Source: an uncultured Bacteroidota bacterium | GTDB lineage: Bacteria > Bacteroidota > Bacteroidia > Bacteroidales > UBA932 | Length of the DNA: 64,000 nucleotides | Direction: 5' to 3' | NCBI GenBank assembly: GCA_937901965.1 | Contig: CALGSW010000016.1 | Span: forward strand, 124,001 to 188,000 | In this document: positions 25,904 through 34,448 of the stretch, in pieces | Layout: every line of letters begins with the position of its first letter | Position numbering within the stretch: position 1 is the first letter of the stretch | The notes under the pieces: generated by a model | The model's database searches: none | What the model was told of the DNA's origin: nothing | What the model saw: only the letters and a program-made list of their open reading frames with translations | Made by a program: the position numbers and the translations under genes

Positions 25904-26903
25904 GTTTAATTACTTTCTTTTCAATGTTATACTTTGATACATCCATGCCAAAGCTCAGCTTGAGTCTTTCAACAAGCATATCGATCTCTGTGAGTGATTT
26001 CTTTCCAAAGTTTCTGAACTTCATCAGTTCATTTCTCTGAAGTGAAACCAGGTCTGCAAAGGTCTCAATGTCTGCTGCCTTGAGGCAGTTGAGAGCTCTT
26101 ACAGAGAGCTCCATGTCAGAAAGTTTGGTGAGTAGCAGATGACGCATTCTAAGAGACTCCTCATCCAGTTCGTTGCTTACCACCTCTACTGGTGCCTCTA
26201 GAGAGATCTTCTCATCTGAGAAAAGCATAAAGTGGTGAATAAGGATCTTTGCAGCCTCCTTCAGAGCTTCCTTTGGATGGATTGATCCATCTGTAGTTAT
26301 CTCAAGGTTAAGCTTCTCGTAGTCTGTTTTCTGCTCTACACGCCAGTTCTCAACGAAGTATTTAACATTCTTTATTGGAGTGAAAATGGCATCTATAGGA
26401 ATCAATCCAAATGGTGCATCCTCAACACGATTCTCTTCAGCAGGAACATATCCTCTTCCCTTGTTTATTCTAAGCTCTAAACTTAGTGAAACTGAAGGCT
26501 CCATTGTGCAGATGTGCCATTCAGGATTAAGAACCTTAAATGAAGAGAGCTGTTTTGAAATATCTTCAGCAGTAAACTCCTGTTTTCCGCTAACGGTAAC
26601 AGTAACAACCTCTGAATCTTCACCCTCTACCATTCTTTTGAACCTAACCTGTTTTAAATTGAGAATAATGTCAACAACTGTTTCAATAACACCCGGTATG
26701 GTTGCAAATTCATGATCTACACCCTGAATCTTGATTGAAGTGATGGCATATCCTTCAAGCGAAGAGAGCAGAATGCGGCGTAAAGCGTTACCAACTGTGA
26801 TGCCGTAACCCGGCTCAAGCGGACGGAACTCAAATCTGCCGAATGTCTCGGTTGATTCAAGCATAATTACCTTATCCGGTTTTTGAAATGCTAATATTGC
26901 CAT
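25890..26903 (-). CDS. rpoA: RNA polymerase subunit alpha
   Basis: 337 aa from ATG at 26903 (MAILAFQKPDKVIMLE), the usual Bacteroidetes start; a Met farther upstream lies within rpsD. The N-terminal dimerisation domain has FEFRPLEPGYGITVGNALRRILLSSLEG; the C-terminal domain has ELSVRALNCLKAADIETFADL and FRNFGKKSLTEI, which bind UP elements and activators. Full length. It lies between rpsD (7 nt) and rplQ (14-nt overlap), the standard alpha operon order. Confidence 0.98.
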   Translation of the reverse strand: MAILAFQKPDKVIMLESTETFGRFEFRPLEPGYGITVGNALRRILLSSLEGYAITSIKIQGVDHEFATIPGVIETVVDIILNLKQVRFKRMVEGEDSEVVTVTVSGKQEFTAEDISKQLSSFKVLNPEWHICTMEPSVSLSLELRINKGRGYVPAEENRVEDAPFGLIPIDAIFTPIKNVKYFVENWRVEQKTDYEKLNLEITTDGSIHPKEALKEAAKILIHHFMLFSDEKISLEAPVEVVSNELDEESLRMRHLLLTKLSDMELSVRALNCLKAADIETFADLVSLQRNELMKFRNFGKKSLTEIDMLVERLKLSFGMDVSKYNIEKKVIKHEAQ

Positions 26904-26910
26904 TTTATTT

Positions 26911-27516
26911 TTATTTAGAGTATAACTCAACAATTAACTGCTCGTTTATGTTTTCCGGTATCTCTGTTCTGTCCGGAAGGTTGAGAAGTTTTCCCGACAG
27001 TGATGCCGCATCCCACTCTATCCAAGCAAATCTGCTTGTACCACGAGAGATATTGTCCTGAATAACCTCTAAACTCTTAGATCTTTCGCGCACACCCACT
27101 ATATCACCAGGCTTAATTATTGTTGAAGGGATGTTGCAGATTTCACCGTTGAGTACAATGTGACAGTGTGTAACAAGTTGTCTTGCAGCTGCTCTTGACG
27201 GAGCAATACCCATTCTGAACACAAGGTTGTCAAGGCGAGTTTCAAGCAGAAATAGTAAGTTTTCACCCTTGCGGCCCTTCATCTTTGATGCCTTCTCATA
27301 AAGGTTGCGGAATTGTCTCTCAAGAATTCCGTAAGTATATTTAACTTTTTGCTTCTCCTTCAGCTGTGTACCATACTCAGAAGTCTTTTTGCGCTTCTTT
27401 GAAAGTCCGTGCTGTCCCGGAGGATAGTTCTTTTTTTCGTAACTTTTATCGGGGCCGAAAACCGGCTCACCAAATTTGCGGGCAATTTTTGTAGAAGGCC
27501 CTGTATATCTTGCCAT
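26911..27516 (-). CDS. rpsD: 30S ribosomal protein S4
   Basis: 201 aa. N-terminal MARYTGPSTKIARKFGEP, then the S4 RNA-binding domain RLDNLVFRMGIAPSRAAARQ (about residues 93-112) and VTHCHIVLNG. No zinc-binding cysteine knot at the N-terminus. Primary 16S rRNA binder and, in other bacteria, the translational repressor of the alpha operon. Located between rpsK and rpoA as expected. Confidence 0.98.
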   Translation of the reverse strand: MARYTGPSTKIARKFGEPVFGPDKSYEKKNYPPGQHGLSKKRKKTSEYGTQLKEKQKVKYTYGILERQFRNLYEKASKMKGRKGENLLFLLETRLDNLVFRMGIAPSRAAARQLVTHCHIVLNGEICNIPSTIIKPGDIVGVRERSKSLEVIQDNISRGTSRFAWIEWDAASLSGKLLNLPDRTEIPENINEQLIVELYSK

Positions 27517-27546
27517 ATTAACTTATTTAAATCAATTTTTAATAGT

Positions 27547-27939
27547 TTATACCCTACGGCGGCCTTTCGGACGGCAACCATTATGAGGAAGTGGAGTCAC
27601 ATCAATGATCTCTGTAACCTCAATGCCGGTTCCGTGTATAGTACGGATTGCCGACTCACGGCCTGCGCCCGGTCCTTTTACATATGCCTTAACTTTACGC
27701 AATCCCAGGTCAAAAGCTACCTTTGCACAATCTGCAGCAGCTGTTTGAGCTGCATAAGGAGTATTCTTCTTAGAACCTCTGAAGCCCATCTTACCGGCCG
27801 ATGACCAGCTGATGACCTGACCTTCATTATTTGTCAGGGTAACGATAACATTGTTAAAAGTGGAAGACACATGGGCTTGCCCGTATGCTTCAACCTTTAC
27901 AACTCTCTTTTTATTTGTTGTTCCTGTCTTTTTTGCCAT
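27547..27939 (-). CDS. rpsK: 30S ribosomal protein S11
   Basis: 130 aa, normal length. A Lys/Thr-rich N-terminus, then AYGQAHVSSTFNNVIVTLTN and the highly conserved C-terminal TPLPHNGCRPKGRRRV. It lies in the platform of the small subunit near the mRNA exit. Positioned between rpsM and rpsD as in most bacteria. Confidence 0.98.
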   Translation of the reverse strand: MAKKTGTTNKKRVVKVEAYGQAHVSSTFNNVIVTLTNNEGQVISWSSAGKMGFRGSKKNTPYAAQTAAADCAKVAFDLGLRKVKAYVKGPGAGRESAIRTIHGTGIEVTEIIDVTPLPHNGCRPKGRRRV

Positions 27940-27949
27940 GATCTAGGTT

Positions 27950-28327
27950 CTATTTAGTTGCTTTCTTCTTGTTAGCTACTGTTTTCTTCTTACCCTTACG
28001 AGTACGTGCATTATTCTTTGTAGACTGTCCGCGTGTAGGCAGTCCCAGACGATGTCTGATGCCTCTGTAACAGCCAATGTCCATCAATCGCTTGATGTTC
28101 AGTTGTACCGATGAACGAAGTTCACCTTCAATTTTGTATTCCGATGCAATCATTCCACGGATTGCAGCAATCTGATCGTCATTCCAGTCTTTCACCTTTG
28201 TGTTAAAATCAATACCAAGTTTGGTAAGGATTGCCTGTGAAGAACTGCGACCAATTCCAAAGATATAGGTCAAACCTATCTCTCCGCGTTTGTTTTTTGG
28301 TAAATCAACTCCGGCTATACGTGCCAT
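27950..28327 (-). CDS. rpsM: 30S ribosomal protein S13
   Basis: 125 aa. MARIAGVDLPKNKRGEIGLTYI at the N-terminus and the conserved RGIRHRLGLPTRGQ followed by a Lys-rich tail that reaches toward the P-site tRNA. Located between rpmJ and rpsK in the usual alpha-operon order. Confidence 0.98.
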   Translation of the reverse strand: MARIAGVDLPKNKRGEIGLTYIFGIGRSSSQAILTKLGIDFNTKVKDWNDDQIAAIRGMIASEYKIEGELRSSVQLNIKRLMDIGCYRGIRHRLGLPTRGQSTKNNARTRKGKKKTVANKKKATK

Positions 28328-28361
28328 ATGTATCTATTCTCTTTATTGTTTACTATTAAAA

Positions 28362-28478
28362 TTAACCCTGGCGCATCTTGAATTTTGGATTCTTTTTGCA
28401 AATAACGTACAAGCGGCCTTTGCGCTTTACAATTTTGCAGTCTTCGCTACGCTTCTTGATGGATGCTTTAACTTTCAT
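28362..28478 (-). CDS. rpmJ: 50S ribosomal protein L36
   Basis: 38 aa, too short for routine ORF cut-offs but unmistakable: ATG at 28478 reading MKVKASIKKRSEDCKIVKRK and ending KFKMRQG. Zinc-type L36 has Cys at 11, 14 and 27 and His at 32; here 11 is Ser, 14 and 27 are Cys and 32 is Lys, so the zinc site is degenerate. Lies between infA and rpsM, its normal position. Confidence 0.95.
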   Translation of the reverse strand: MKVKASIKKRSEDCKIVKRKGRLYVICKKNPKFKMRQG

Positions 28479-28489
28479 ATCTGTAATTA

Positions 28490-28708
28490 TTATTTGTATC
28501 TGAAAGAAATTCTTCCTTTTGTCAAATCATAAGGGGACATCTCAACCCTCACCCTATCACCTGGCAAGATACGAATGTAGTGCATTCTCATCTTACCCGA
28601 AATATGGGCAATTATTACGTGGCCGTTATCCAACTCCACGCGAAACATCGCGTTGGAAAGGGCCTCTACTATTACTCCCTCTTTTTCTATAGCTGATTGT
28701 TTAGCCAT
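28490..28708 (-). CDS. infA: Translation initiation factor IF-1
   Basis: 72 aa, the standard length; S1/OB fold with FRVELDNGHVIIAHISGKMR and RVRVEMSPYDLTKGRI. Binds the ribosomal A site during initiation. Located between map and rpmJ, as in many bacteria. Confidence 0.98.
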   Translation of the reverse strand: MAKQSAIEKEGVIVEALSNAMFRVELDNGHVIIAHISGKMRMHYIRILPGDRVRVEMSPYDLTKGRISFRYK

Positions 28709-28733
28709 TTGTGTTTAAAATACTCCTTATAAC

Positions 28734-29504
28734 TTAACTTTTGTTGTTCTCTATATAGTCAAATGTCGACAAGACATCGGGCTTCCCCTTTTGTACCACC
28801 ACCATTAATTCATAGTGTGCAGAATTCTTCTTATCCGTGGTGCTGAGGGTCCATCCGTCATCATGAAGATAGACATTCCTGGTCCCTGCATTAACCATAG
28901 GTTCGATGCATATTACAAGACCTTCAGTTAGTTTCTTCCCATCTCCTCTTCTGCCAAAGTTTGGAACCTCTGGTGATTCATGGAGTTTTGTTCCAATCCC
29001 ATGACCCACCATCTCTCTCACAACCGAGAAACCTGCCTTTTCAACATGTTCCTGCACTGCGAAAGATACATCTCCCATTCTGTTGCCGTGAACTGCCTTT
29101 TCAATACCCTTAAAAAGCGACTCTTTTGTTATTCTTAGTAATCTCTCTGATTCCGCAGAAATCTCTCCTACCGGAAACGTATAAGCAGAATCACCATAGA
29201 ATCCCTTCATATAGGTACCACAATCCACGGAGATTATATCCCCTTCGTTTAATCTGTAATTTGAGGCAAATCCATGGACAACCACATCATTAACAGAGAT
29301 ACAAAGAGAATAGGGAAAACCGCCGTAACCAAGGAACGCTGGTACTGCACCATTGTCGCGGATATAGGTTTCAGCAATTTTGTCAAGCTCCAGGGTTGTT
29401 ATACCGGGAACTATATGCTTTCCTACCTCCGCAAGAGTTCTTGATACAAGGAGAGCATTCTCTCTGAGTATCTCAATCTCCTCCCCGGTTTTAAGTCTTA
29501 TCAT
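28734..29504 (-). CDS. map: Methionine aminopeptidase type I
   Basis: 256 aa. Removes the initiator Met. The five metal ligands of the pita-bread fold are visible: Asp in SVDCGTY, Asp in YGDSAYTF, His in GHGIGTKLHE, Glu in ICIEPM, and the C-terminal Glu in SAHYELMVVV. No N-terminal zinc-finger extension, so class Ia. Between secY and infA within the ribosomal operon, a common location. Confidence 0.97.
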   Translation of the reverse strand: MIRLKTGEEIEILRENALLVSRTLAEVGKHIVPGITTLELDKIAETYIRDNGAVPAFLGYGGFPYSLCISVNDVVVHGFASNYRLNEGDIISVDCGTYMKGFYGDSAYTFPVGEISAESERLLRITKESLFKGIEKAVHGNRMGDVSFAVQEHVEKAGFSVVREMVGHGIGTKLHESPEVPNFGRRGDGKKLTEGLVICIEPMVNAGTRNVYLHDDGWTLSTTDKKNSAHYELMVVVQKGKPDVLSTFDYIENNKS

Positions 29505-29528
29505 TATTTGAAAGAACTTGTTTGAGTC

Positions 29529-30851
29529 TTACATGCCTGAACGCCCCTTCATACGACCGGTCTTCATCAGACCATCGTAGTGGCGCATCAGCAGGTGACT
29601 CTCTATTTGCTGTAGTGTATCAAGTACCACACCCACGAGAATGAGCAGCGAGGTTCCCCCGTAAAACTGGGCAAACTGGCCGTCAACCCCGAGCATGCTT
29701 GCAAACGCAGGCAGGATAGCGACAATCGCTAGGAAAATCGATCCCGGAAGCGTAATGCGAGACATAATGGCATCCAGGTATTCGGCTGTCTTCTTTCCCG
29801 GTTTGATACCAGGTATAAAACCACCGTTTTTCTTCATATCCTCAGCCATCATGGTTGGATTCACAGTTACTGCTGTATAGAAGTAAGTGAAGGCAACTAC
29901 AAGTAGCCCAAAGATGAAGTTATACCAGAAACCCATAGGATTTGTGAGCGTTGCGGCAATTCCGCGTGTTGCGTCAAAGCCTGCAAATATTAGCGGAAAC
30001 ATCATTATAGCCTGTGCAAAGATAATTGGCATAACGCCAGCCGCGTTTATCTTTAGTGGGATATATTGACGAACTCCGCCATATTGTTTGTTACCGATAA
30101 TTCTTTTAGCGTACTGAACAGGAATTTTTCTTGTTCCCTGTACAAGTGCAATAGTAGCTACAAATACAAAGAATAAGATAATGCCCTCAACAATAAGCAT
30201 AAGAACACCGCCTCCGGCGCTCTGGCTTATTCTTGCACCGCCTTCTGCCACTAAAGCAAAAGGAAGACGGGCGATAATTCCCACCATGATGATTAGTGAA
30301 ATACCATTACCTAAGCCGCGATCGGTAATGCGCTCACCCAGCCACATGATAAACATTGTTCCGCCAACCAGTACTACGGTTGCAAATACATTGAATGTAA
30401 ACCCTTGAAAGAGAAATGCAGATTCAGGAAGCTGCACATGGAGATTAGCCATGTAAGCAGGACCCTGAAGTGCAAGAATAACAATGGTAAGATACCTTGT
30501 CCACTGATTCATCTTTCTTCTTCCACTCTCCCCCTCTCTCTGAAGCCTCTGGAAATATGGAATCATAATTCCAAGAAGCTGTATCACGATAGATGCAGAT
30601 ATATAAGGCATTACCCCCAACGCAAAGATGGAGGCATTACCGAATGCACCGCCCGAGAACATGTTAAGAAGTCCGAGCAATCCCTCAGATGCCTGATTCT
30701 GCAACTGATCCAGTTGTGTAGGATCTATCCCCGGAAGCACAACATAGCTACCCAGGCGATAAACCAACAACAGCAGTATAGTATAGACTATCCTCTTGCG
30801 AAGTTCCTCTATCTTGAAAATGTTCTTTATCGTTTCAATAAGTTTTTTCAT
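29529..30851 (-). CDS. secY: Preprotein translocase subunit SecY
   Basis: 440 aa with about ten membrane helices. Conserved landmarks: the N-terminal RIVYTILLLLVYRLGSYVVLPGID, the plug region MFSGGAFGNASIFALGVMPYISASI, the cytosolic loops QGTRKIPVQYAKR and FIPGIKPGKKTAEYLD, and SESHLL-like C-terminal QIESHLLMRHYDG. Forms the Sec channel with SecE and SecG. Follows rplO by 8 nt. Confidence 0.98.
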   Translation of the reverse strand: MKKLIETIKNIFKIEELRKRIVYTILLLLVYRLGSYVVLPGIDPTQLDQLQNQASEGLLGLLNMFSGGAFGNASIFALGVMPYISASIVIQLLGIMIPYFQRLQREGESGRRKMNQWTRYLTIVILALQGPAYMANLHVQLPESAFLFQGFTFNVFATVVLVGGTMFIMWLGERITDRGLGNGISLIIMVGIIARLPFALVAEGGARISQSAGGGVLMLIVEGIILFFVFVATIALVQGTRKIPVQYAKRIIGNKQYGGVRQYIPLKINAAGVMPIIFAQAIMMFPLIFAGFDATRGIAATLTNPMGFWYNFIFGLLVVAFTYFYTAVTVNPTMMAEDMKKNGGFIPGIKPGKKTAEYLDAIMSRITLPGSIFLAIVAILPAFASMLGVDGQFAQFYGGTSLLILVGVVLDTLQQIESHLLMRHYDGLMKTGRMKGRSGM

Positions 30852-30859
30852 GGGCTTCG

Positions 30860-31306
30860 TTAGATTTTTGTAGCCTTACCCTGCTGTGCCTCAATCTGTG
30901 CTATGGCCGATTTTGAAAATGCGTGTGCTGTAACATCAAGTTTTGCGGTAAGATTACCATTTCCAAGGATCTTAACCTTGTCATTCTTTGAAATCAGACC
31001 AAACTGAGCAAGAACATCAAGGTTAATTACCTCAACACCTCTTTTTTCGTTTAGCTCCTGAAGTGTAGAAAGGTTGATTGCCTTAAACTCCACTCTGTTG
31101 ATGTTATTGAATCCAAATTTTGGAAGTCTTCTCTGGAGTGGCATCTGCCCTCCTTCAAAACCCGGCTTACGAGAGTAACCGGAACGAGACTGAGCACCTT
31201 TGTGACCACGTGTAGATGTTCCACCATGACCCGAACCTTCGCCCCTGCCTATCCTCTTTTCTCTGCCTGTGGCTCCTGTAGCTGGTTTTAGATTATTTAA
31301 TTTCAT
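30860..31306 (-). CDS. rplO: 50S ribosomal protein L15
   Basis: 148 aa from ATG at 31306 (MKLNNLKPATGATGREKRIG), the canonical start; an earlier Met in the same frame at 31339 overlaps rpmD and is less likely. The Gly/Arg-rich N-terminal region (GEGSGHGGTSTRGHKGAQSR) is diagnostic. Between rpmD and secY. Confidence 0.97.
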   Translation of the reverse strand: MKLNNLKPATGATGREKRIGRGEGSGHGGTSTRGHKGAQSRSGYSRKPGFEGGQMPLQRRLPKFGFNNINRVEFKAINLSTLQELNEKRGVEVINLDVLAQFGLISKNDKVKILGNGNLTAKLDVTAHAFSKSAIAQIEAQQGKATKI

Positions 31307-31322
31307 TGTCAATGCTCTCCTA

Positions 31323-31505
31323 TTAGTTAATTTCTTCAACCTTTACAAGATGTAATACTTTATCTATCATACCCTTGGTTACAGGATTACTCTCTACCTC
31401 CACTACCTGGTGGATTTTGCGTATTCCAAGTGAGGCCAGGGTTGCCTGCTGTCTTTCTGTAGCGCGAGCGCTGCTTTTGACCTGAGTGATTCTTACTTTT
31501 GTCAT
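31323..31505 (-). CDS. rpmD: 50S ribosomal protein L30
   Basis: 60 aa, normal bacterial length. MTKVRITQVKSSARATERQQATLASLGI with the conserved ferredoxin-like L30 fold and HQVVEVES. Between rpsE and rplO as expected. Confidence 0.96.
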   Translation of the reverse strand: MTKVRITQVKSSARATERQQATLASLGIRKIHQVVEVESNPVTKGMIDKVLHLVKVEEIN

Positions 31506-31516
31506 CTTCTTTCCTC

Positions 31517-32035
31517 CTAGCCTTTAAAAACTTTATTCATTGGGACACCGCGAAGACCTGCCACAGTGTAAGCATCTCTCATTTCCAGAAGAGCAGCAAC
31601 TGTAGCCTTCACAAGGTTGTGAGGGTTTGAAGAGCCCTTGGATTTAGCAAGAACATCATGGATACCTACCGATTCAAAAACAGCACGCATCGCACCCCCT
31701 GCCTTTACTCCTGTACCTTCAGCAGCCGGTTTCATAAATACCTTTGCACCACCGAATTTTGCCTCCTGCTCATGTGGAATTGTCTTTTTGTTAAGAGGAA
31801 TCTTAACCAGATTCTTCTTGGCATCCTCAATTCCCTTAGAGATGGCTGTTGTTACCTCATTTGCCTTTCCCAGGCCATAGCCTACAACACCCTTCTCGTC
31901 ACCAACCACAACAATGGCTGCGAAGCTGAAGTGGCGACCACCCTTGGTTACCTTGGTAACCCTTTTAACTGCAACCAATCTGTCCTTAAGTTCAAGATCA
32001 GTTGTTTTAACTTTCTTTACGTTTATATTTGCCAT
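31517..32035 (-). CDS. rpsE: 30S ribosomal protein S5
   Basis: 172 aa. N-terminal dsRNA-binding-like domain with RVTKVTKGGRHFSFAAIVVVGD and VGYGLGKANEV; the C-terminal domain has AGGAMRAVFESVGI and SSNPHNLVKA. Involved in decoding fidelity. Between rplR and rpmD. Confidence 0.98.
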   Translation of the reverse strand: MANINVKKVKTTDLELKDRLVAVKRVTKVTKGGRHFSFAAIVVVGDEKGVVGYGLGKANEVTTAISKGIEDAKKNLVKIPLNKKTIPHEQEAKFGGAKVFMKPAAEGTGVKAGGAMRAVFESVGIHDVLAKSKGSSNPHNLVKATVAALLEMRDAYTVAGLRGVPMNKVFKG

Positions 32036-32044
32036 AGTCAGTTA

Positions 32045-32407
32045 CTAGAATTTAAGACCACCTTCGCGGGCGGCTTCTGCCAAACTTTTAACTCTTCCGT
32101 GATATAGGTAACCTCCGCGATCGAAAGAGACCTCATTAATACCTTTTTCAATAGCGCGCTGTGCGGCAAGTTTGCCCACAAGTTTCGCAACCTCTACTCC
32201 GGATTTACCTTTGCACTCCTCAACGATAGCTTTGTCTGCAGAGCTTGCGCTTGCAAGAGTCACACCGTTGACATCGTCAATAAGCTGAACATATATCTGC
32301 TTGTTGCTTCTGAATACGGCCAGTCTCGGCCTCTCAGCCACGCCGTTCACAACCTTGCGAATGCGGTGCTGTATCCTTTTTCTTCTTTCTATTTTATTTA
32401 AAGCCAT
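32045..32407 (-). CDS. rplR: 50S ribosomal protein L18
   Basis: 120 aa, usual length. N-terminal basic KIERRKRIQHRIRK, RPRLAVFRSNKQIYVQLIDD, and the conserved C-terminal FDRGGYLYHGRVKSLAEAAREGGL. Binds 5S rRNA with L5. Between rplF and rpsE. Confidence 0.98.
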   Translation of the reverse strand: MALNKIERRKRIQHRIRKVVNGVAERPRLAVFRSNKQIYVQLIDDVNGVTLASASSADKAIVEECKGKSGVEVAKLVGKLAAQRAIEKGINEVSFDRGGYLYHGRVKSLAEAAREGGLKF

Positions 32408-32424
32408 ATCTATTCTTCTCCTTA

Positions 32425-32985
32425 TTATTTAGCGCTGGCAGATTTACCTGCTTTACGACGAAGTTGTTCACCCACAAACTTAATACCTTTTCCTTTGTAT
32501 GGTTCAGGTTTACGCAGCGAGCGTATTTTTGCAGCTACCATACCAAGGAGTTGCTTGTCATGGCTGGTAAGTGTTAGTACAGGGTTGGCACCTTTCTTTA
32601 TAACCTCCGCACTGGCTTTAATTTCAGCAGGAACCATAAAGTGGATGTCGTGAGAGTAGCCAAGGCTCATCTCAATTACTTGTCCCTTTACTTCACAACG
32701 ATAACCCACACCCACAAACTCCTGTTTGATGGAGAAACCCTGAGATACACCTGTCACCATGTTCTGGATAAGTGCGCGGTAAAGACCATGCATTGAACGG
32801 TGACGTGGCTGATCCGTAGGACGAGTTACTTTTACAGTGCTCCCCTCAATCTCTACGGCTATGTCTGCGTCCACCTTCTGAACCAGCACACCCAGGGGGC
32901 CTTTAACCTTTACAACGTTACCCGGCTCTACCACAAGAGTAACTCCGGACGGAAGGTTTACAGGTAATTTTCCTATTCGTGACAT
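32425..32985 (-). CDS. rplF: 50S ribosomal protein L6
   Basis: 186 aa. MSRIGKLPVNLPSGV at the N-terminus and the C-terminal signature region KIRSLRKPEPYKGKGIKF. Sits near the factor-binding site of the large subunit. Between rpsH and rplR. Confidence 0.98.
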   Translation of the reverse strand: MSRIGKLPVNLPSGVTLVVEPGNVVKVKGPLGVLVQKVDADIAVEIEGSTVKVTRPTDQPRHRSMHGLYRALIQNMVTGVSQGFSIKQEFVGVGYRCEVKGQVIEMSLGYSHDIHFMVPAEIKASAEVIKKGANPVLTLTSHDKQLLGMVAAKIRSLRKPEPYKGKGIKFVGEQLRRKAGKSASAK

Positions 32986-33016
32986 TATTAATAAATGGTT
33001 TTAATAAATAATTCTT

Positions 33017-33412
33017 TTAATATACGTAGCAGATTACTTCTCCGCCAACATTAAGGTCTTTTGCCTCTTTATCGGTTATCAAACCTTTTGAGGTAGACAG
33101 AATGGCAATACCCAGACCGTTCAGTACTCTTGGAAGTTTCTCAACACCCACATACCTTCTTAAGCCTGGTGAGCTTATTCTTGAAATCTTTTTGATAGCT
33201 GCTTTCTTAGTTTCAGGATGATACTTCAGTGCTATCTTAATAGTGTTGCTGGGAGTTCCCTCAATAAGCTTATAGCTCAGGATGTAACCCTTCTCATGAA
33301 GAATACGGGTAATCTCAAGCTTCATTTTTGAAGATGGAATCTCAACAATTTTGTGTCCTGCAAGATATGCATTTCTAACTCTTGTCAGGAAATCTGCAAT
33401 TGGATCAGTCAT
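33017..33412 (-). CDS. rpsH: 30S ribosomal protein S8
   Basis: 131 aa. MTDPIADFLTRVRNAYLAGH and C-terminal LGIAILSTSKGLITDKEA are characteristic. A key 16S rRNA-binding protein and the spc operon repressor in E. coli; whether it regulates here is unknown. The 102-bp gap to rpsN upstream contains only two short imperfect hairpins. Confidence 0.98.
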   Translation of the reverse strand: MTDPIADFLTRVRNAYLAGHKIVEIPSSKMKLEITRILHEKGYILSYKLIEGTPSNTIKIALKYHPETKKAAIKKISRISSPGLRRYVGVEKLPRVLNGLGIAILSTSKGLITDKEAKDLNVGGEVICYVY

Positions 33413-33514
33413 TTTATTGTTTTTTACTTTGGTAAGTCGACGTCAGTATGACGCCCGATATCCAATAATTATTAAATAAATATGTAAAGGCAACTATCAG
33501 TCGCCTTAAAATTT

Positions 33515-33784
33515 CTACCAGCTGGCTTTGCGAACGCCCGGTATGAGGCCTTTGCTTGCCATCTCACGGAACTGGATACGGCTGATACCGAAAACACGCA
33601 TATAACCCTTTGGACGGCCTGTAAGTGAGCAGCGATTGTGCATACGTACCGGACTAGAGTTCTTTGGGAGCAAATCAAGAGCGGCATAATCACCGGCCTC
33701 TTTTAGTGCTTTGCGTTTTTCTGCATATTTGGCACATAGTTTAGCGCGTTTTACTTCGCGTGCCTTCATTGATTCTTTTGCCAT
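33515..33784 (-). CDS. rpsN: 30S ribosomal protein S14 (zinc-independent type)
   Basis: 89 aa, the longer form that lacks the two CxxC motifs of zinc-type S14. MAKESMKAREVKRAKL and the signature HNRCSLTGRPKGYMRVFGISRIQFRE followed by GLIPGVRKASW. Between rplE and rpsH. Confidence 0.97.
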   Translation of the reverse strand: MAKESMKAREVKRAKLCAKYAEKRKALKEAGDYAALDLLPKNSSPVRMHNRCSLTGRPKGYMRVFGISRIQFREMASKGLIPGVRKASW

Positions 33785-33800
33785 TATCTATCTCTTTATA

Positions 33801-34448
33801 TTATTTCTTAATATTCTTGAAAGGCAGACCGAATTCACGTAGAAGAGCATAAGCCTCCTCGTCCTTGCTGGCAGTTGTAACAAAGGTAATCTCCATTCCG
33901 AGAATCTTTGTAACCTTGTCTATGTCAATTTCAGGATAGATGATCTGCTCTTTAATACCCAGTGTGTAGTTACCCTTTCCGTCAAACTTCTCGTTGATGC
34001 CCTTAAAGTCTCTGATACGAGGCAGTGATATTGCAACAAGTCTCTCAAGAAACTCATACATCTTTGCAGCGCGAAGCGTAACCTTAACTCCGATAGGCAT
34101 ACCCTTACGTAGTTTAAAGTTGGAGATATCCTTGCGAGAATAGGTAAGAACAGCTTTCTGACCTGTAATGATTGTAAGCTCTTGCTGAGCGATTTCAACG
34201 AGTTTCTTGTCTGCAGTTGCAGAACCTACTCCCTGATTGATAGTTATCTTTGTTAGTTTTGGAACCTGCATTACTGAAGTGTATCCAAACTCCTTCATGA
34301 GCTTTGCGGTAATCTCTTCCTTGAATCTCTTCTGCAGAGTAGGAACATAACCCTTGGCCACAACTTGAGCGCCCTCAACTTTTGCAGCTTTATCAGCCTT
34401 TCCTTTAGATGCAGCCTTAGGTGCTGCGTTTGGTTTTGTAGTTGCCAT
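33801..34448 (-). CDS. rplE: 50S ribosomal protein L5 with Lys/Ala-rich N-terminal extension
   Basis: 215 aa, about 30 residues longer than typical L5. Homology begins around residue 33 (YVPTLQKRFKEEIT) and includes MQVPKLTKITINQGVG, GQKAVLTYSRKDISNFKLRKGMPIG and the C-terminal EAYALLREFGLPF. The first 30 residues are low-complexity Ala, Lys and Thr. The ATG at 34448 shares its base with the rplX stop, a coupled arrangement, and no Met closer to the homologous core is available until well inside it, which supports the extension being real. Confidence 0.95.
   Translation of the reverse strand: MATTKPNAAPKAASKGKADKAAKVEGAQVVAKGYVPTLQKRFKEEITAKLMKEFGYTSVMQVPKLTKITINQGVGSATADKKLVEIAQQELTIITGQKAVLTYSRKDISNFKLRKGMPIGVKVTLRAAKMYEFLERLVAISLPRIRDFKGINEKFDGKGNYTLGIKEQIIYPEIDIDKVTKILGMEITFVTTASKDEEAYALLREFGLPFKNIKK

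Noticed and set aside
26904..26933. Longer rpoA start overlapping rpsD
   Set aside because: The conserved start MAILAFQKPDK at 26903 fits the phylum; the extra ten residues have no counterpart.
33413..33514. Possible internal terminator or regulatory hairpin between rpsN and rpsH
   Set aside because: Only a 5-bp stem (33441-33453) and an imperfect 9-bp stem near 33487-33507, neither followed by a T-run; not enough to call.
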